Origin: Nocardioides sp. zg-DK7169
Lineage (GTDB): Bacteria; Actinomycetota; Actinomycetes; Propionibacteriales; Nocardioidaceae
Reading direction: 5' to 3'
NCBI RefSeq assembly: GCF_013155365.1
Contig: NZ_JABJRA010000006.1
Coordinates: 124,001 to 188,000, forward strand
DNA length: 64,000 nucleotides
The translations under genes and the position numbers were made by a program. The stretch's first letter is position 1. Each line of letters begins with the position of its first letter. The notes beneath the pieces were generated by a model. It worked only from the letters and a program-made list of their open reading frames with translations, did not search any database and was not told the origin of the DNA. This document shows positions 1 through 8,652 of this stretch, one piece after another.

Positions 1-1
1 C

Positions 2-1381
2 TCGCTGGCCGCCCTCGCCGGCGTCCTGCTCGTCTCCCAGGTCGGCCTGGACTACTACGCGCTGACCCTGCTGGTCATCAACGCCTACGCCGCGGCGATG
101 TTCGGGCGGCTCAAGAGCCTGCCGATGACCTTCGTCGGCGCGATGGTGCTGGGCCTGTCCACGTCGTACGCCTCGGGTTACCTGCCCACCGAGGGGATCT
201 TCAACTCGGTGCGCAACGTGATGCCCGCGCTGTTCCTGTTCGCGGTGATCGTGGCGCTGCCCCAGGCCCAGCTGCGCATCGGCCAGGTCAAGGGCAGCGT
301 GGCGGCCCCGGTGCCCTCCACCCCGAAGGCGCTGGCCTGGGGCGCGGTGCTGCTCGGGGTCGTGGCGATGCTGTCGGGGTCGATGTCGACGGCCAACCTG
401 CTGCTCGTCGGCACCGCGGCGACCTACGCGATGGTGATGCTCTCCCTCGTGCTGCTCACCGGGTACGGCGGGCACGTCTCCCTCGCCCAGCTCTCCTTCG
501 CCGGCGTCGGCGCACTGGCCTACGCCAAGCTCGACGAGCCCAGCCTCTACGGCCTGGCCCTCGCCTCGCTGATCGCCGCGGGCGTCGGGGCGCTGGTGGC
601 GCTGCCGGTGCTGCGGCTGACCGGGCTCTACCTCGCCCTGGCCACCATGGCCTTCGGCGTCATCATGGACAAGCTGGTCTTCCAGCACGAGTCCGCCTTC
701 GGGTTCAACGGCACCCTGCCGGCCGGCCGGATGTCGTTCTTCGGCACCGCGGTCAGCTCGACCGGCGGCTACGTGATGCTGATGGCGGTCTTCTTCGTGC
801 TGATGGCGCTGTTCCTGCTTGCGCTGCGCCGCGGGCCGCTGGGCCGGGTGCTGATCGCCATGCGCGACAGCCCGGCCGCCTGCGGCACCCTCGGGCTGGA
901 CATGCGCTGGTTCCGGGTCGGGCTGTTCGCGCTGTCCGCGGGGATGGCCGGCATGGCCGGGGCGCTCTTCGCCGGGCTGCGCGAGACGATCGGCGCGGCC
1001 GACTTCCAGTTCTTCAACAGCCTGCCGCTGCTCCTGCTGGCCGTGGTCTTCGGCGTCACCACCGTCACCGGCGCCACCTTCGGTGGCATCGGGCTGATGC
1101 TGATGCCGGTCCTGCAGAGCGACTACCCCGAGCTGTCCGGGCTGATCTTCGCGGTGATCGGCTTCGGCGCGGTCGCCCTCGGCCGGGACCCGAACGGCCT
1201 GGCCAACCTGGTCTTCAAGGGCGGGCGCCTGGCCCAGACCCGGCTGCTGCCGCGGGTGCGCGCCAGCCTCCCGGAGCTGCCCGCGCGGGGCGAGGCCGCC
1301 CCCGACCCGTCGTACGACGAGGGCGCGGACGCGCCCGACCAGTCCCAGCAGAAGGAGGTGCCCGTCCATGCCGCTCCTTGA
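2..1381 (+). CDS. Branched-chain-type ABC transporter permease (LivM part of a probable LivH-LivM fusion), 5' truncated
   Basis: Membrane permease of a branched-chain amino acid (HAAT) type importer. The frame is open from base 2, so the gene starts outside the window; the Met at base 98 is internal, because the residues before it continue an integral membrane protein. The residues around Met98 look like the end of a LivH domain. The LivM core follows, with the signature LTGYGGHVSLAQLSFAGVGA near base 460 and a cytoplasmic coupling loop RDSPAACGTLGLDMRW near base 865. About eight hydrophobic segments are visible. The C-terminal tail (from about base 1255) is hydrophilic and disordered. The stop overlaps livG by 14 bases, so the genes are co-transcribed. 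The substrate cannot be read from the sequence. Confidence 0.88.
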   Translation, partial: SLAALAGVLLVSQVGLDYYALTLLVINAYAAAMFGRLKSLPMTFVGAMVLGLSTSYASGYLPTEGIFNSVRNVMPALFLFAVIVALPQAQLRIGQVKGSVAAPVPSTPKALAWGAVLLGVVAMLSGSMSTANLLLVGTAATYAMVMLSLVLLTGYGGHVSLAQLSFAGVGALAYAKLDEPSLYGLALASLIAAGVGALVALPVLRLTGLYLALATMAFGVIMDKLVFQHESAFGFNGTLPAGRMSFFGTAVSSTGGYVMLMAVFFVLMALFLLALRRGPLGRVLIAMRDSPAACGTLGLDMRWFRVGLFALSAGMAGMAGALFAGLRETIGAADFQFFNSLPLLLLAVVFGVTTVTGATFGGIGLMLMPVLQSDYPELSGLIFAVIGFGAVALGRDPNGLANLVFKGGRLAQTRLLPRVRASLPELPARGEAAPDPSYDEGADAPDQSQQKEVPVHAAP

Positions 1382-2237
1382 GGTCGACGACGTCGTGGTG
1401 CAGTTCGGTGGTGTCACCGCGGTCAACCACGCGTCCTTCGAGGCCCACGCGGGCCGCATCACCGGGCTGATCGGGCCGAACGGCGCCGGCAAGACCACGT
1501 GCTTCAACGTGATCAGCGGGCTGCAGAAGCCCACGAAGGGGCAGGTCCGCTTCGAGGGCCGCGCGGTCACCCGGCTCCCGGTCAACCGCCGGGCCCGGCG
1601 CGGCATGGGCCGCACCTTCCAGCGCCTGGAGGCGTTCGGGTCGCTGACGGTGCGCGAGAACGTGCGCGTCGCCTTCGACATCCATCGCGGCGTCCTCGGG
1701 ATGCTGCGCCCCGCCGCCTCCGACGTCGACGCGCTGCTCGAGCGGGTCGGCATCAGCGCCTACGCCCACGAGCGCGCCGACTCCATCCCCACCGGCACCG
1801 CCCGGCTGCTCGAGCTGGCCCGCTGCCTGGCCGGCGAGCCGTCCCTGCTGCTGCTCGACGAGCCGTCCTCCGGCCTCGACGAGTCCGAGACCGACGCCTT
1901 CGGGGACCTGCTCGCCGAGCTCGCCCAGGAGGGCCGCGCGGTCCTCATGGTCGAGCACGACATGGACCTGGTGATGTCGGTGTGCGACGACATCCACGTC
2001 CTCGACTTCGGCTCGGTGATCGCCTCCGGCGCACCGAGCGACATCCGCCGCGACGCCGCCGTCCAGAAGGCCTACCTGGGCTATTCCGACAGCGACGACG
2101 ACGGCCTCCCAGCAGGTGCGGGTCACGTCGGCCGTGGGGGTGTCGACGTGACCCGTACCGATCTTCCGCCGGTCGGCGTCGACGACATGGGCGACGAGAC
2201 GACGGTGCTCCCCGCCGTGCGGGAGCCGATCCGATGA
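1368..2237 (+). CDS. livG: ABC transporter ATP-binding protein, LivG type
   Basis: First ATPase of the Liv-type importer, 289 residues. The ATG at 1368 is preceded by a strong AAGGAGG at 1352-1358. Walker A is GPNGAGKT (residues 36-43) and Walker B is LLLLDEPSSGL. The ABC signature region reads PTGTARLLELARCLA, where LivG proteins usually have YGQQRRLEIARALA, so the glycine-glutamine part is altered. A tail of about 45 Asp/Gly-rich residues after SDSDDDG is longer than usual for LivG (about 255 residues). It overlaps the permease upstream and shares ATGA with livF downstream. Confidence 0.9.
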   Translation: MPLLEVDDVVVQFGGVTAVNHASFEAHAGRITGLIGPNGAGKTTCFNVISGLQKPTKGQVRFEGRAVTRLPVNRRARRGMGRTFQRLEAFGSLTVRENVRVAFDIHRGVLGMLRPAASDVDALLERVGISAYAHERADSIPTGTARLLELARCLAGEPSLLLLDEPSSGLDESETDAFGDLLAELAQEGRAVLMVEHDMDLVMSVCDDIHVLDFGSVIASGAPSDIRRDAAVQKAYLGYSDSDDDGLPAGAGHVGRGGVDVTRTDLPPVGVDDMGDETTVLPAVREPIR

Positions 2238-2941
2238 GCGTCCCGATCCTCGAGGTCCTCGACCTGCACGCGGCGTACGGGCGCATCGAGGTGCTGCGCG
2301 GCGTCGACCTCACCGTGCCCAAGGGCGCCGTGATGGCGCTGCTCGGGCCCAACGGCGCCGGCAAGTCGACCCTGGTCAAGGTGGTCTCCGGGCAGAAGAG
2401 GGCGACCGGCGGCGACATCCACCTCGGCGGCGTCCACGTCACCGACGCCGACTCCGCCGAGCTGGCCCGGGTCGGGCTGTGCACGGTGCCCGAGGGGCGC
2501 TCGGTCTTCCCCAACCTCACCGTGCAGGAGAACCTGGTGCTGATGTCGTACGCCGGGGTCCCGGCCGACGCGGTCCTGGACACCGCGTTCTCCTACTTCC
2601 CGCGGCTCGCCGAGCGCCGCCACCAGCTGGCCGGCACCATGTCGGGCGGGGAGCAGCAGATGCTCGCGATGTCGCGGGCGCTGGCCTCCGACCCCGCACT
2701 GCTGCTGCTCGACGAGCTGTCGATGGGCCTGGCCCCGCTGATCGTCGACGAGCTCTACGACACCGTGGCCCAGATCGCCGAGAGCGGGGTCTCGATCCTG
2801 TGCATCGAGCAGTTCGCCCGCACGGCGCTGCGGGTCTCCGACTACGCGGCCGTGATGATCGGCGGCCGCATCGTCGCCACCGGCGAACCCGCCGAGATCC
2901 TCGAGACCATGGACGACGTCATCCTCGGAGGTGTCGCATGA
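2234..2941 (+). CDS. livF: ABC transporter ATP-binding protein, LivF type
   Basis: Second ATPase of the Liv-type importer, 235 residues, normal LivF length. Walker A GPNGAGKS, a canonical signature MSGGEQQMLAMSRAL and Walker B LLLLDELSMGL are all present, so this subunit carries the intact consensus that LivG partly lacks. It starts at the ATG in the ATGA overlap with livG (2234-2237) and ends in another ATGA overlap with the secreted-protein gene at 2938. That gene is therefore translationally coupled to the transporter. Confidence 0.92.
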   Translation: MSVPILEVLDLHAAYGRIEVLRGVDLTVPKGAVMALLGPNGAGKSTLVKVVSGQKRATGGDIHLGGVHVTDADSAELARVGLCTVPEGRSVFPNLTVQENLVLMSYAGVPADAVLDTAFSYFPRLAERRHQLAGTMSGGEQQMLAMSRALASDPALLLLDELSMGLAPLIVDELYDTVAQIAESGVSILCIEQFARTALRVSDYAAVMIGGRIVATGEPAEILETMDDVILGGVA

Positions 2942-4698
2942 CCCCCAGACCGAACCGACGCTCGCGGCGAGCCCGACTGGCCGCCCCGCTGCTCGCCGCC
3001 GGTCTCCTGGCCGCAGGGCTGCCCCTGGGCGCCCCGGCCACGGCGAGCGAGGAGGGCGCCCCGACCGAGGGCGCCCCGAGCGAGAGCGACGGTGAGGGCG
3101 CGGACCCGGGCTCCTCCGGGGGGACGGAGCCCGGGTCCGGCGCGGACGGCGCGTTCAGCGGCTACAACATGTCCGGCTGGGCGGCGCCGATCCGCCTGGA
3201 GGTCTACGAGCCGGTGCTGCCGATCCCCGCGCAGCCGCAGCTGGAGCTGATGCTGGGCTACAGCAAGGTGCTCGCCGACTCCAGCAGCGGCAAGGGCCGG
3301 GCGAGCTACCTGTGGCCCGGCGACCCGCTCGGCGAGGGCCTCAAGACCTTCCTGGAACAGCTCGGGTTCCCGCAGGCCGGCGTCGACGCGCTGGCAGGCA
3401 ACGGCTACCCGGTGCAGGTGAACTCCGGGTTCCCCTCCGGGCCCGCGAACCAGCGCCAGGAGCCGCTGCCCGGCGCCGTCATGCGCACCACCGCCAAGGA
3501 GGGCTCGGTCGTCGCCAAGACCGGCTTCTCCAGCGACTGCGACGTGGAGCGCTCCGACCACGACCTGCTGGGCGGGCTGCTCGACGGGAGCCTGCTCAGC
3601 GGGCTCACCGGCGGCCTGCTGGGCGGCCTGTCCGCACCGTCGGCGTCCGCGTCGTCGGGGGACCCGGCGGCCGCGGCCGAGGAGAGGCCGTGCCCGATCC
3701 CGGCGGCGCTCGCCGCGCTCGTCGACGTCGACGGGTACGTCGCGCTCACCCGGTCCACCGTGAGCGGCGGCGAGGCCAGCCTGGTCTCCAAGGCCGCCCT
3801 CGGCGAGATCAAGGTCCTCGGCGGACTGCTCACCCTCTCCGGCATCACCGCCGACGCCTCGGCGGTCAGCGACGGCACGAAGGGCCGCGCCGAGGGCGCG
3901 GCGAGCTTCGGCACCCTGGAGGTCCTCGGACAGCGCTTCAGCATCGGCCCCGAGGGCGTCGAGGCCGCCGGACAGACCTTCCAGATCCCCGGGCTCGGCA
4001 CCGACCCGGCCCGGGCCCTGAAGCGCCTGGGCATCACGATCACGCTGCCGGAGGGCAAGCGGACGGTGAAGGGCGACCAGGCCACCACCACGGTCTCGGC
4101 GCTCCAGGTCGAGATCGACACCGCGATCCTCAGCCCGCTGCTCAAGCAGCTCAAGGGCCCGCTCGACCTGCTGGTCGGGAACATCCCGTTCCCCGAGGAG
4201 GCGGCGATCGTGAAGAGCCTGCTCTCCTCGATCCCCGACCTGGCGCCGCGGCTGGTGCTCACCCTCGGCACCGCGACCGCCACGGTCGACACCGTCCAGG
4301 GCATCGAGCCGCCCGCGGTCGACCCGCCCACCGAGCCGACCGACCCGGGGACCGACCCGGGCGCGGAGCCGGGCGGCGGGGACGCCGCCGTACCGCCCAC
4401 CGACGCCGGGGCCGGCAGCGGCACCGACGCCCCGGGCGCCGGGAGCGACGTGCCGGGTGCCGGAGGCGGAGGCGGCGGCGACGCCGCGCCGGGCGACGGG
4501 GAGATGCCCGCGGCCGCACCGGTCGCCGCCGGCCTGCCGGCGCTGTTCTCGATCCCCGGGATGCTGCTGCTCGGCGGGATCGCCCTCGCCGGCGTCGCCG
4601 GCTCCTACCTCCGCAAGATCGGCGCGCTCGCCCTCGGCGGCGGGGCCCCCTGCACGCACGGCCTCGACACCGGCCTGCCCGACCTCCGAAAGGCCTGA
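2938..4698 (+). CDS. Large secreted, C-terminally anchored protein of unknown function
   Basis: 586 residues. The N terminus has an Arg-rich stretch and a hydrophobic core ending near ATA-SEE (about residue 38), a clear signal peptide. An acidic linker leads to a soluble domain starting around FSGYNMSGWAAPIRLEVYEP; it contains SYLWPGDPLGEGL and one short Cys pair region (DCDVERSD and RPCPIPA). A long Pro/Gly/Asp/Thr linker (about bases 4320-4500) precedes one membrane segment (PGMLLLGGIALAGVAGSYL) and a short tail with one Cys. There is no lipobox. Overlap with livF makes it part of the importer operon; it could be an extracellular accessory or substrate-presenting component, but that is inference. 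I do not recognise the family with certainty. Confidence 0.8.
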   Translation: MTPRPNRRSRRARLAAPLLAAGLLAAGLPLGAPATASEEGAPTEGAPSESDGEGADPGSSGGTEPGSGADGAFSGYNMSGWAAPIRLEVYEPVLPIPAQPQLELMLGYSKVLADSSSGKGRASYLWPGDPLGEGLKTFLEQLGFPQAGVDALAGNGYPVQVNSGFPSGPANQRQEPLPGAVMRTTAKEGSVVAKTGFSSDCDVERSDHDLLGGLLDGSLLSGLTGGLLGGLSAPSASASSGDPAAAAEERPCPIPAALAALVDVDGYVALTRSTVSGGEASLVSKAALGEIKVLGGLLTLSGITADASAVSDGTKGRAEGAASFGTLEVLGQRFSIGPEGVEAAGQTFQIPGLGTDPARALKRLGITITLPEGKRTVKGDQATTTVSALQVEIDTAILSPLLKQLKGPLDLLVGNIPFPEEAAIVKSLLSSIPDLAPRLVLTLGTATATVDTVQGIEPPAVDPPTEPTDPGTDPGAEPGGGDAAVPPTDAGAGSGTDAPGAGSDVPGAGGGGGGDAAPGDGEMPAAAPVAAGLPALFSIPGMLLLGGIALAGVAGSYLRKIGALALGGGAPCTHGLDTGLPDLRKA

Positions 4699-4704
4699 CC
4701 CGCG

Positions 4705-5277
4705 ATGACCACGATGCAGCCCGCCGCCGACTCCCGGCACACCGGCACCCTCCCCGCCCACCTGCCCCGCGCGGGCGGCCGGGGCGCGCCGGCCACCTCG
4801 GGGGCCGCGCCGCTGAAGAACAACCACTACCAGCTGCTCCAGATCGTGCTGTTCTGGGCGGGTGCGATCCTGCTGCCGCTGGGCCTGGTCGTGATCGTGC
4901 TCGGCTGGTACGGCGCCGCGAACACGCCGTACCAGTACGACCAGCTCTCCTACCTGGTCTCCGGTGGCCTGCTCGGCCTCGGGCTCACCTTCTGCGGCGG
5001 GTTCCTCTACTTCGGGGCCTGGCTGGCCCGGATCGCCGACGACGGGCGCGAGTCCTCCAAGCGGCTCGCCGACACCCTGCTGGTGCTCGCCGACGTCACC
5101 TCCCGCTCGGCCGCGATCAACGACCAGGGCGTCGACGTCGCCGCGCTCCCCGTGACCGCCGGCGACGGCACCACCATCCACCGCCGCGACTGCGCCCTGA
5201 TCGCCCACCGCGAGGACCTCCACCCCGTCGGCGAGAACAACGCCCACCTCACCCCCTGCCGGGTCTGCCGCCCCTGA
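4705..5277 (+). CDS. Small membrane protein with C-terminal His/Cys cluster
   Basis: 190 residues, starting ATG 6 bases after the secreted-protein stop, so the last gene of the Liv operon. Two transmembrane helices (about residues 46-68 and 81-105) are followed by a cytoplasmic stretch and then IHRRDCALIAHREDL and LTPCRVC at the C terminus. The H-x3-C ... P-C-x2-C pattern resembles the small Ada-like metal-binding tails found on other actinobacterial proteins, where the motif is typically YHRPxC ... GYRPCKVC. Zinc binding is inferred from that resemblance. The role is unknown; position suggests it works with the importer or its secreted partner. Confidence 0.75.
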   Translation: MTTMQPAADSRHTGTLPAHLPRAGGRGAPATSGAAPLKNNHYQLLQIVLFWAGAILLPLGLVVIVLGWYGAANTPYQYDQLSYLVSGGLLGLGLTFCGGFLYFGAWLARIADDGRESSKRLADTLLVLADVTSRSAAINDQGVDVAALPVTAGDGTTIHRRDCALIAHREDLHPVGENNAHLTPCRVCRP

Positions 5278-5294
5278 CCACCCGTCCCGTACGC

Positions 5295-5360
5295 CGAGTC
5301 GGCCCGTCTGGTGGCGCGAGTCGGCTCGTGTGGTGTGCCGAGTCGGCGCTCGTGGTGCGG
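5295..5360. repeat. Three tandem copies of a 22-bp unit between convergent genes
   Basis: Units begin at 5295, 5317 and 5339, each opening with CGAGTCGGC and sharing a TGGTG core. The period is exactly 22 bases. The array fills the gap between the convergent stops at 5277 and 5362. The near-palindrome GCCGAGTCGGC occurs at 5293-5303 and 5337-5347, so it may help end transcription from both sides. The same core forms the hairpin at 30569-30605. Confidence 0.8.
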
Positions 5361-5361
5361 C

Positions 5362-6576
5362 TCAGGTGTCGGCCTCGGTGGTGACCAGCTCGTCGGGGCG
5401 TCCCGGAAGGACGTGCGCGACGTAGTCGGCGGCGGTGTCGAAGATGCTCACCTCGTGCCCGGCGCGCTCGGAGAGGTACCACCGGTGCACCAGCACCTCG
5501 TGGAAGAACTCCGCCGGGTCCAGCTTGCCGCGCAGCTCGGTCGGGATCATCGCGACCAGCGGCTCGTAGACGTCCGCCAGCCAGCGTGACGCCACCCGGC
5601 CGCGGTCCTCGCGCCCCAGGCCGTGGTGGGCGGTGTACGCCGCGAGGTCGTTGAGCAGCCGGCGCGCCTGGGCGTCCTCGACGTCGAGGCCGGTGAGCGC
5701 GCGCAGCTCGCGACGGTGGTGGCCGAGCTCGACCACCTTCGGCTGGATGCGGACCTGGTCGCCGTCGAAGTCGGTGACGATGTCGAGCTCGTCGACGTCG
5801 AAGCCGAGGTCGTTGAGGCGCTCGATGCGCTGCTCGATGCGCCACATCTCCGCGACGCTGAACTCCTCGACGTCGGTGAGCTCGGCCCACAGCGCGGTGT
5901 AGCGCTCCTGGATCGACATCGCGATCGCGTGCGCCGGCGCCTCCGGGTCGAGCGTTCCGGAGGCCTGGAGGTCGAGGAGCTCGGCGAAGACGTTCTCGGT
6001 GGCGATGGTGATGTCGTGCTCGCGCATCGGCCGCGACAGCGTCGGGCGCAGCTCGCCGGTCTCCGCGTCGACCAGGTACGCCGCGAACCCGCCGGCGTTG
6101 CGCCGGAACAGCACGTTGGACAGCGACACGTCGCCCCAGTAGAAGTCCGCGAGGTGCAGGCGGGCCAGCAGCACCACCATCGCGTCCACGAGCGCCGGGA
6201 CCCGGTCGCTGGTCAGGCCGTGGGAGAACAGGGTGCGATAGGGCAGCGAGAACTTCAGGTGCTCGGTGAGCAGCGCGGCGGGCAGCTCCTCACCGTTCGC
6301 GTCGACGCGTCCGGTGACCACGCTGTGCGGGCAGACCGCCGGCAACCCGAGGCGCTGGAGGTCGCGCAGCAGCCGGTACTCGCGGAAGGCGATCGCCTCG
6401 ACGGTCTCCTTGACGGCGTAGGTGCGCGACCCCAGCCGGATGAACCGGACGACGTGGCGCGAGAGCCCGCGAGGCAGCGGCAGGACGAACTCGTCGGTCC
6501 ACTCCTCCAGCGGCACCGACCAGGGGACCCCCAGCAGGGCCGGGTCCGGTCGGCTCGCGACCATGCGCAGCGCCAT
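5362..6576 (-). CDS. DUF4032 / lipopolysaccharide-kinase-like (protein-kinase-fold) protein
   Basis: 404 residues. The N-terminal half has kinase-fold features: a lysine in RTYAVKETVEA, a catalytic-loop-like DFYWGDVSLSNVLFRR and a DxE after it in YLVDAETGEL. The C-terminal half is the DUF4032 region, rich in Arg/Glu helices. ATG at 6576 is chosen; the GGTGGAG ahead of it is unusually close, and a second in-frame ATG lies four codons in. It sits 41 bases downstream of the GH13 gene on the same strand, so the two are probably co-transcribed. The substrate is unknown. Confidence 0.82.
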   Translation of the reverse strand: MALRMVASRPDPALLGVPWSVPLEEWTDEFVLPLPRGLSRHVVRFIRLGSRTYAVKETVEAIAFREYRLLRDLQRLGLPAVCPHSVVTGRVDANGEELPAALLTEHLKFSLPYRTLFSHGLTSDRVPALVDAMVVLLARLHLADFYWGDVSLSNVLFRRNAGGFAAYLVDAETGELRPTLSRPMREHDITIATENVFAELLDLQASGTLDPEAPAHAIAMSIQERYTALWAELTDVEEFSVAEMWRIEQRIERLNDLGFDVDELDIVTDFDGDQVRIQPKVVELGHHRRELRALTGLDVEDAQARRLLNDLAAYTAHHGLGREDRGRVASRWLADVYEPLVAMIPTELRGKLDPAEFFHEVLVHRWYLSERAGHEVSIFDTAADYVAHVLPGRPDELVTTEADT

Positions 6577-6617
6577 CGCTCCACCATAGGGGTGCCGCCC
6601 GGTCGGCGGCAGGTGCC

Positions 6618-8468
6618 TCAGAGGCGCCAGCCGGTGAGCGAGGCCCCGTCGCCGGCCGGCACCACCACCTCCTCGCCCTCCCGCACGAGCGGCGTCGAGG
6701 CACCCTCGGTGGCCAGGACGACCGCCCCGTCGAGGCGGCCCGCCGCCCCCAGCAGCTGCCCCGCCGGCAGTCGCACGGCGGGCCCCGCGGCGCGTCGGGC
6801 GGCGATGAGGACGTCGCCGTCGGGGTGCTCGCGCACGAAGACGAGGGTGTCGTCGTCCACGTGGGCCCAGCGCAGCCCGCCGCGGCGCAGCGCGACGTGC
6901 TCGCGCCGGGCCGCGGCCAGCGCGCCGTACGCCGCCAGGGTGGCGGTGTCCCAGCGCTCGCGGTGCTGCCAGGGCATCGGGCGCCGCGAGTCCTCGCCGA
7001 CGATCCCCTCGAGCCCGATCTCGTCGCCGGCGAAGACCATCGGCACGCCCGGCAGCGTGAACTGCAGGCCGGCGGCGACCCGGTGCCGAGCGGGGTCCTG
7101 GACCACGGTGCGGATCCGGGCGCTGTCGTGGGAGCCGAGGATGTTCCACGAGGTGCTCGCCGCGCGCCAGCCGTAGCGCGCCAGCCACTCGCGGAGGGTG
7201 CGCTGCACCAGCGGCCCGGGGCGCCGCGGCACCGGCAGCGGGCGCCCGAAGGCGCGGGCGGGGGAGTCGGGCGCGCGCAGCCAGGACCACACCGGCCAGG
7301 AGAAGCCGGAGTAGTTCATCGTGCCGTGCCACCCGTCGCCGTCGAGGTCGCCGGAGGCGTCGTGGTTGTGCTCGCCGATGACCAGCGCGTCGGGCCGCTC
7401 GGCCTGCGCGGTACGACGTACCGCCCGCGCGACCTCGTGGTTGACGTCCAGCGCCCCGAGGCGCCCGGTCATGTTGGCGACGTCGATGCGCCACCCGTCG
7501 ACGTCGTACGGCGGGCGCAGCCAGCGGGCCACGATCGAGTCGGGCCCCTCGACCATCGCCGCGCGCAGCCCGGGGTCGGCGTGGTTGAGCTTCGGCAGCG
7601 TCGCGAAGCCCATCCAGCACTCGTAGCCGCCGTCGGCGTCGAAGTGGTACCAGCTGCGGGTGGGCGCGTCCGGGTCGGCGACGGCAGCGAGGAACCACTC
7701 GTGGGTGTCGCCGGTGTGGTTGGTGGTGAGGTCGCCGAGCAGGCGCCATCCGCGGGCGTGCACGGCGCGGGCCAGCCGCTCGTACGCCGCGTCCCCGCCG
7801 AGCAGCGGCTCGACGCCGTCGAAGGTCGAGGCGTTGTAGCGGTGGTTGCTCTCGCCGGGGAAGACCGGCGTCGTGTAGAGGATCGTGGCGCCGACCGCGG
7901 CGACGTGGTCCAGGTGCTCCACGACCCCGTCGAGGTCGCCCCCGAAGAGCTGGAGCGGCGTGCGCGGGTCGGAGAGCTCGAAGACGACCTCGTCGTCCCA
8001 GTCCGCCGGCTCCGCCCAGGCCGGCGTCTCCCGCTCGTCGGCGGCCGCGGAGCGGGCGAAGCGGTCGGGGAAGACCTGGTAGACGACACCGTCGCGGCCC
8101 CAGTCCGGCGGCGGCTCGTGCGCGGAGACCCGGAAGTCCAGGGCGTCCGCGAGGTCGTGCTCGACGGTCCCCGCTGCGGTCAGCCAGCGCTGCTGGCCGT
8201 CCGCGTCGGCGAGCAGGAAGCGGTAGTGCGTGACCGGGTTGCGCACCGGCAGCGCGCCCTCCCACCACGTGGTGTGTGCGTCGCGGGCCACCGCGGTGCA
8301 GGGGTGGAAGACCGGCTCCGCGTCGTACGTCGTGCGCACCCAGACCCGTTCGACCGGGTCCTCGGCGCTGGTGCGCAGGCGCACCGTCACCGTGGCGCCG
8401 AGCACAGGCGCCTCCTGGTCGAGGTACGTCGGGGAGCCGTCGTGGTGGGGCTCGTGCAGCAGGTTCAC
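6618..8468 (-). CDS. Glycoside hydrolase family 13 (neopullulanase/cyclomaltodextrinase-like)
   Basis: 616 residues from a GTG at 8468. An N-terminal beta domain of about 120 residues, as in neopullulanases, precedes the (beta/alpha)8 barrel that begins at DGVVYQVFPDRF. Catalytic residues are visible: nucleophile D329 in DGWRIDVAN, acid/base E366 in ALVIGEHNHD, and D448 in NILGSHDSAR. A short C-terminal beta domain closes the protein. No signal peptide is seen, so it acts in the cytoplasm on maltodextrins or similar alpha-glucans. The neighbouring kinase-fold protein may act in the same pathway, but nothing in the sequence proves it. Confidence 0.92.
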   Translation of the reverse strand: MNLLHEPHHDGSPTYLDQEAPVLGATVTVRLRTSAEDPVERVWVRTTYDAEPVFHPCTAVARDAHTTWWEGALPVRNPVTHYRFLLADADGQQRWLTAAGTVEHDLADALDFRVSAHEPPPDWGRDGVVYQVFPDRFARSAAADERETPAWAEPADWDDEVVFELSDPRTPLQLFGGDLDGVVEHLDHVAAVGATILYTTPVFPGESNHRYNASTFDGVEPLLGGDAAYERLARAVHARGWRLLGDLTTNHTGDTHEWFLAAVADPDAPTRSWYHFDADGGYECWMGFATLPKLNHADPGLRAAMVEGPDSIVARWLRPPYDVDGWRIDVANMTGRLGALDVNHEVARAVRRTAQAERPDALVIGEHNHDASGDLDGDGWHGTMNYSGFSWPVWSWLRAPDSPARAFGRPLPVPRRPGPLVQRTLREWLARYGWRAASTSWNILGSHDSARIRTVVQDPARHRVAAGLQFTLPGVPMVFAGDEIGLEGIVGEDSRRPMPWQHRERWDTATLAAYGALAAARREHVALRRGGLRWAHVDDDTLVFVREHPDGDVLIAARRAAGPAVRLPAGQLLGAAGRLDGAVVLATEGASTPLVREGEEVVVPAGDGASLTGWRL

Positions 8469-8652
8469 GCGTCCAGCGTCCCCGATCGGGCCGCCCCGGG
8501 GCGAGGTTCCGGGACGTGCGTCACACCGTGGCATCCTTGACTCCGGCGCGCAGCCGGGTCCCGGTTTCGTTGCCGCGGCGAGCCCGGAGGACAATAGGGG
8601 TGACCGCGTACTGTCGGTCGAGCCGCCCCACACGCCCGAAGGTGACCAGAGC

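Noticed and set aside
2842..5247. Long open frame on the minus strand opposite the secreted protein gene
   Set aside because: It is a GC-rich shadow with repetitive Gly/Arg/Glu/Ala composition and no domain; the plus-strand genes have signal peptide, domains and overlaps.
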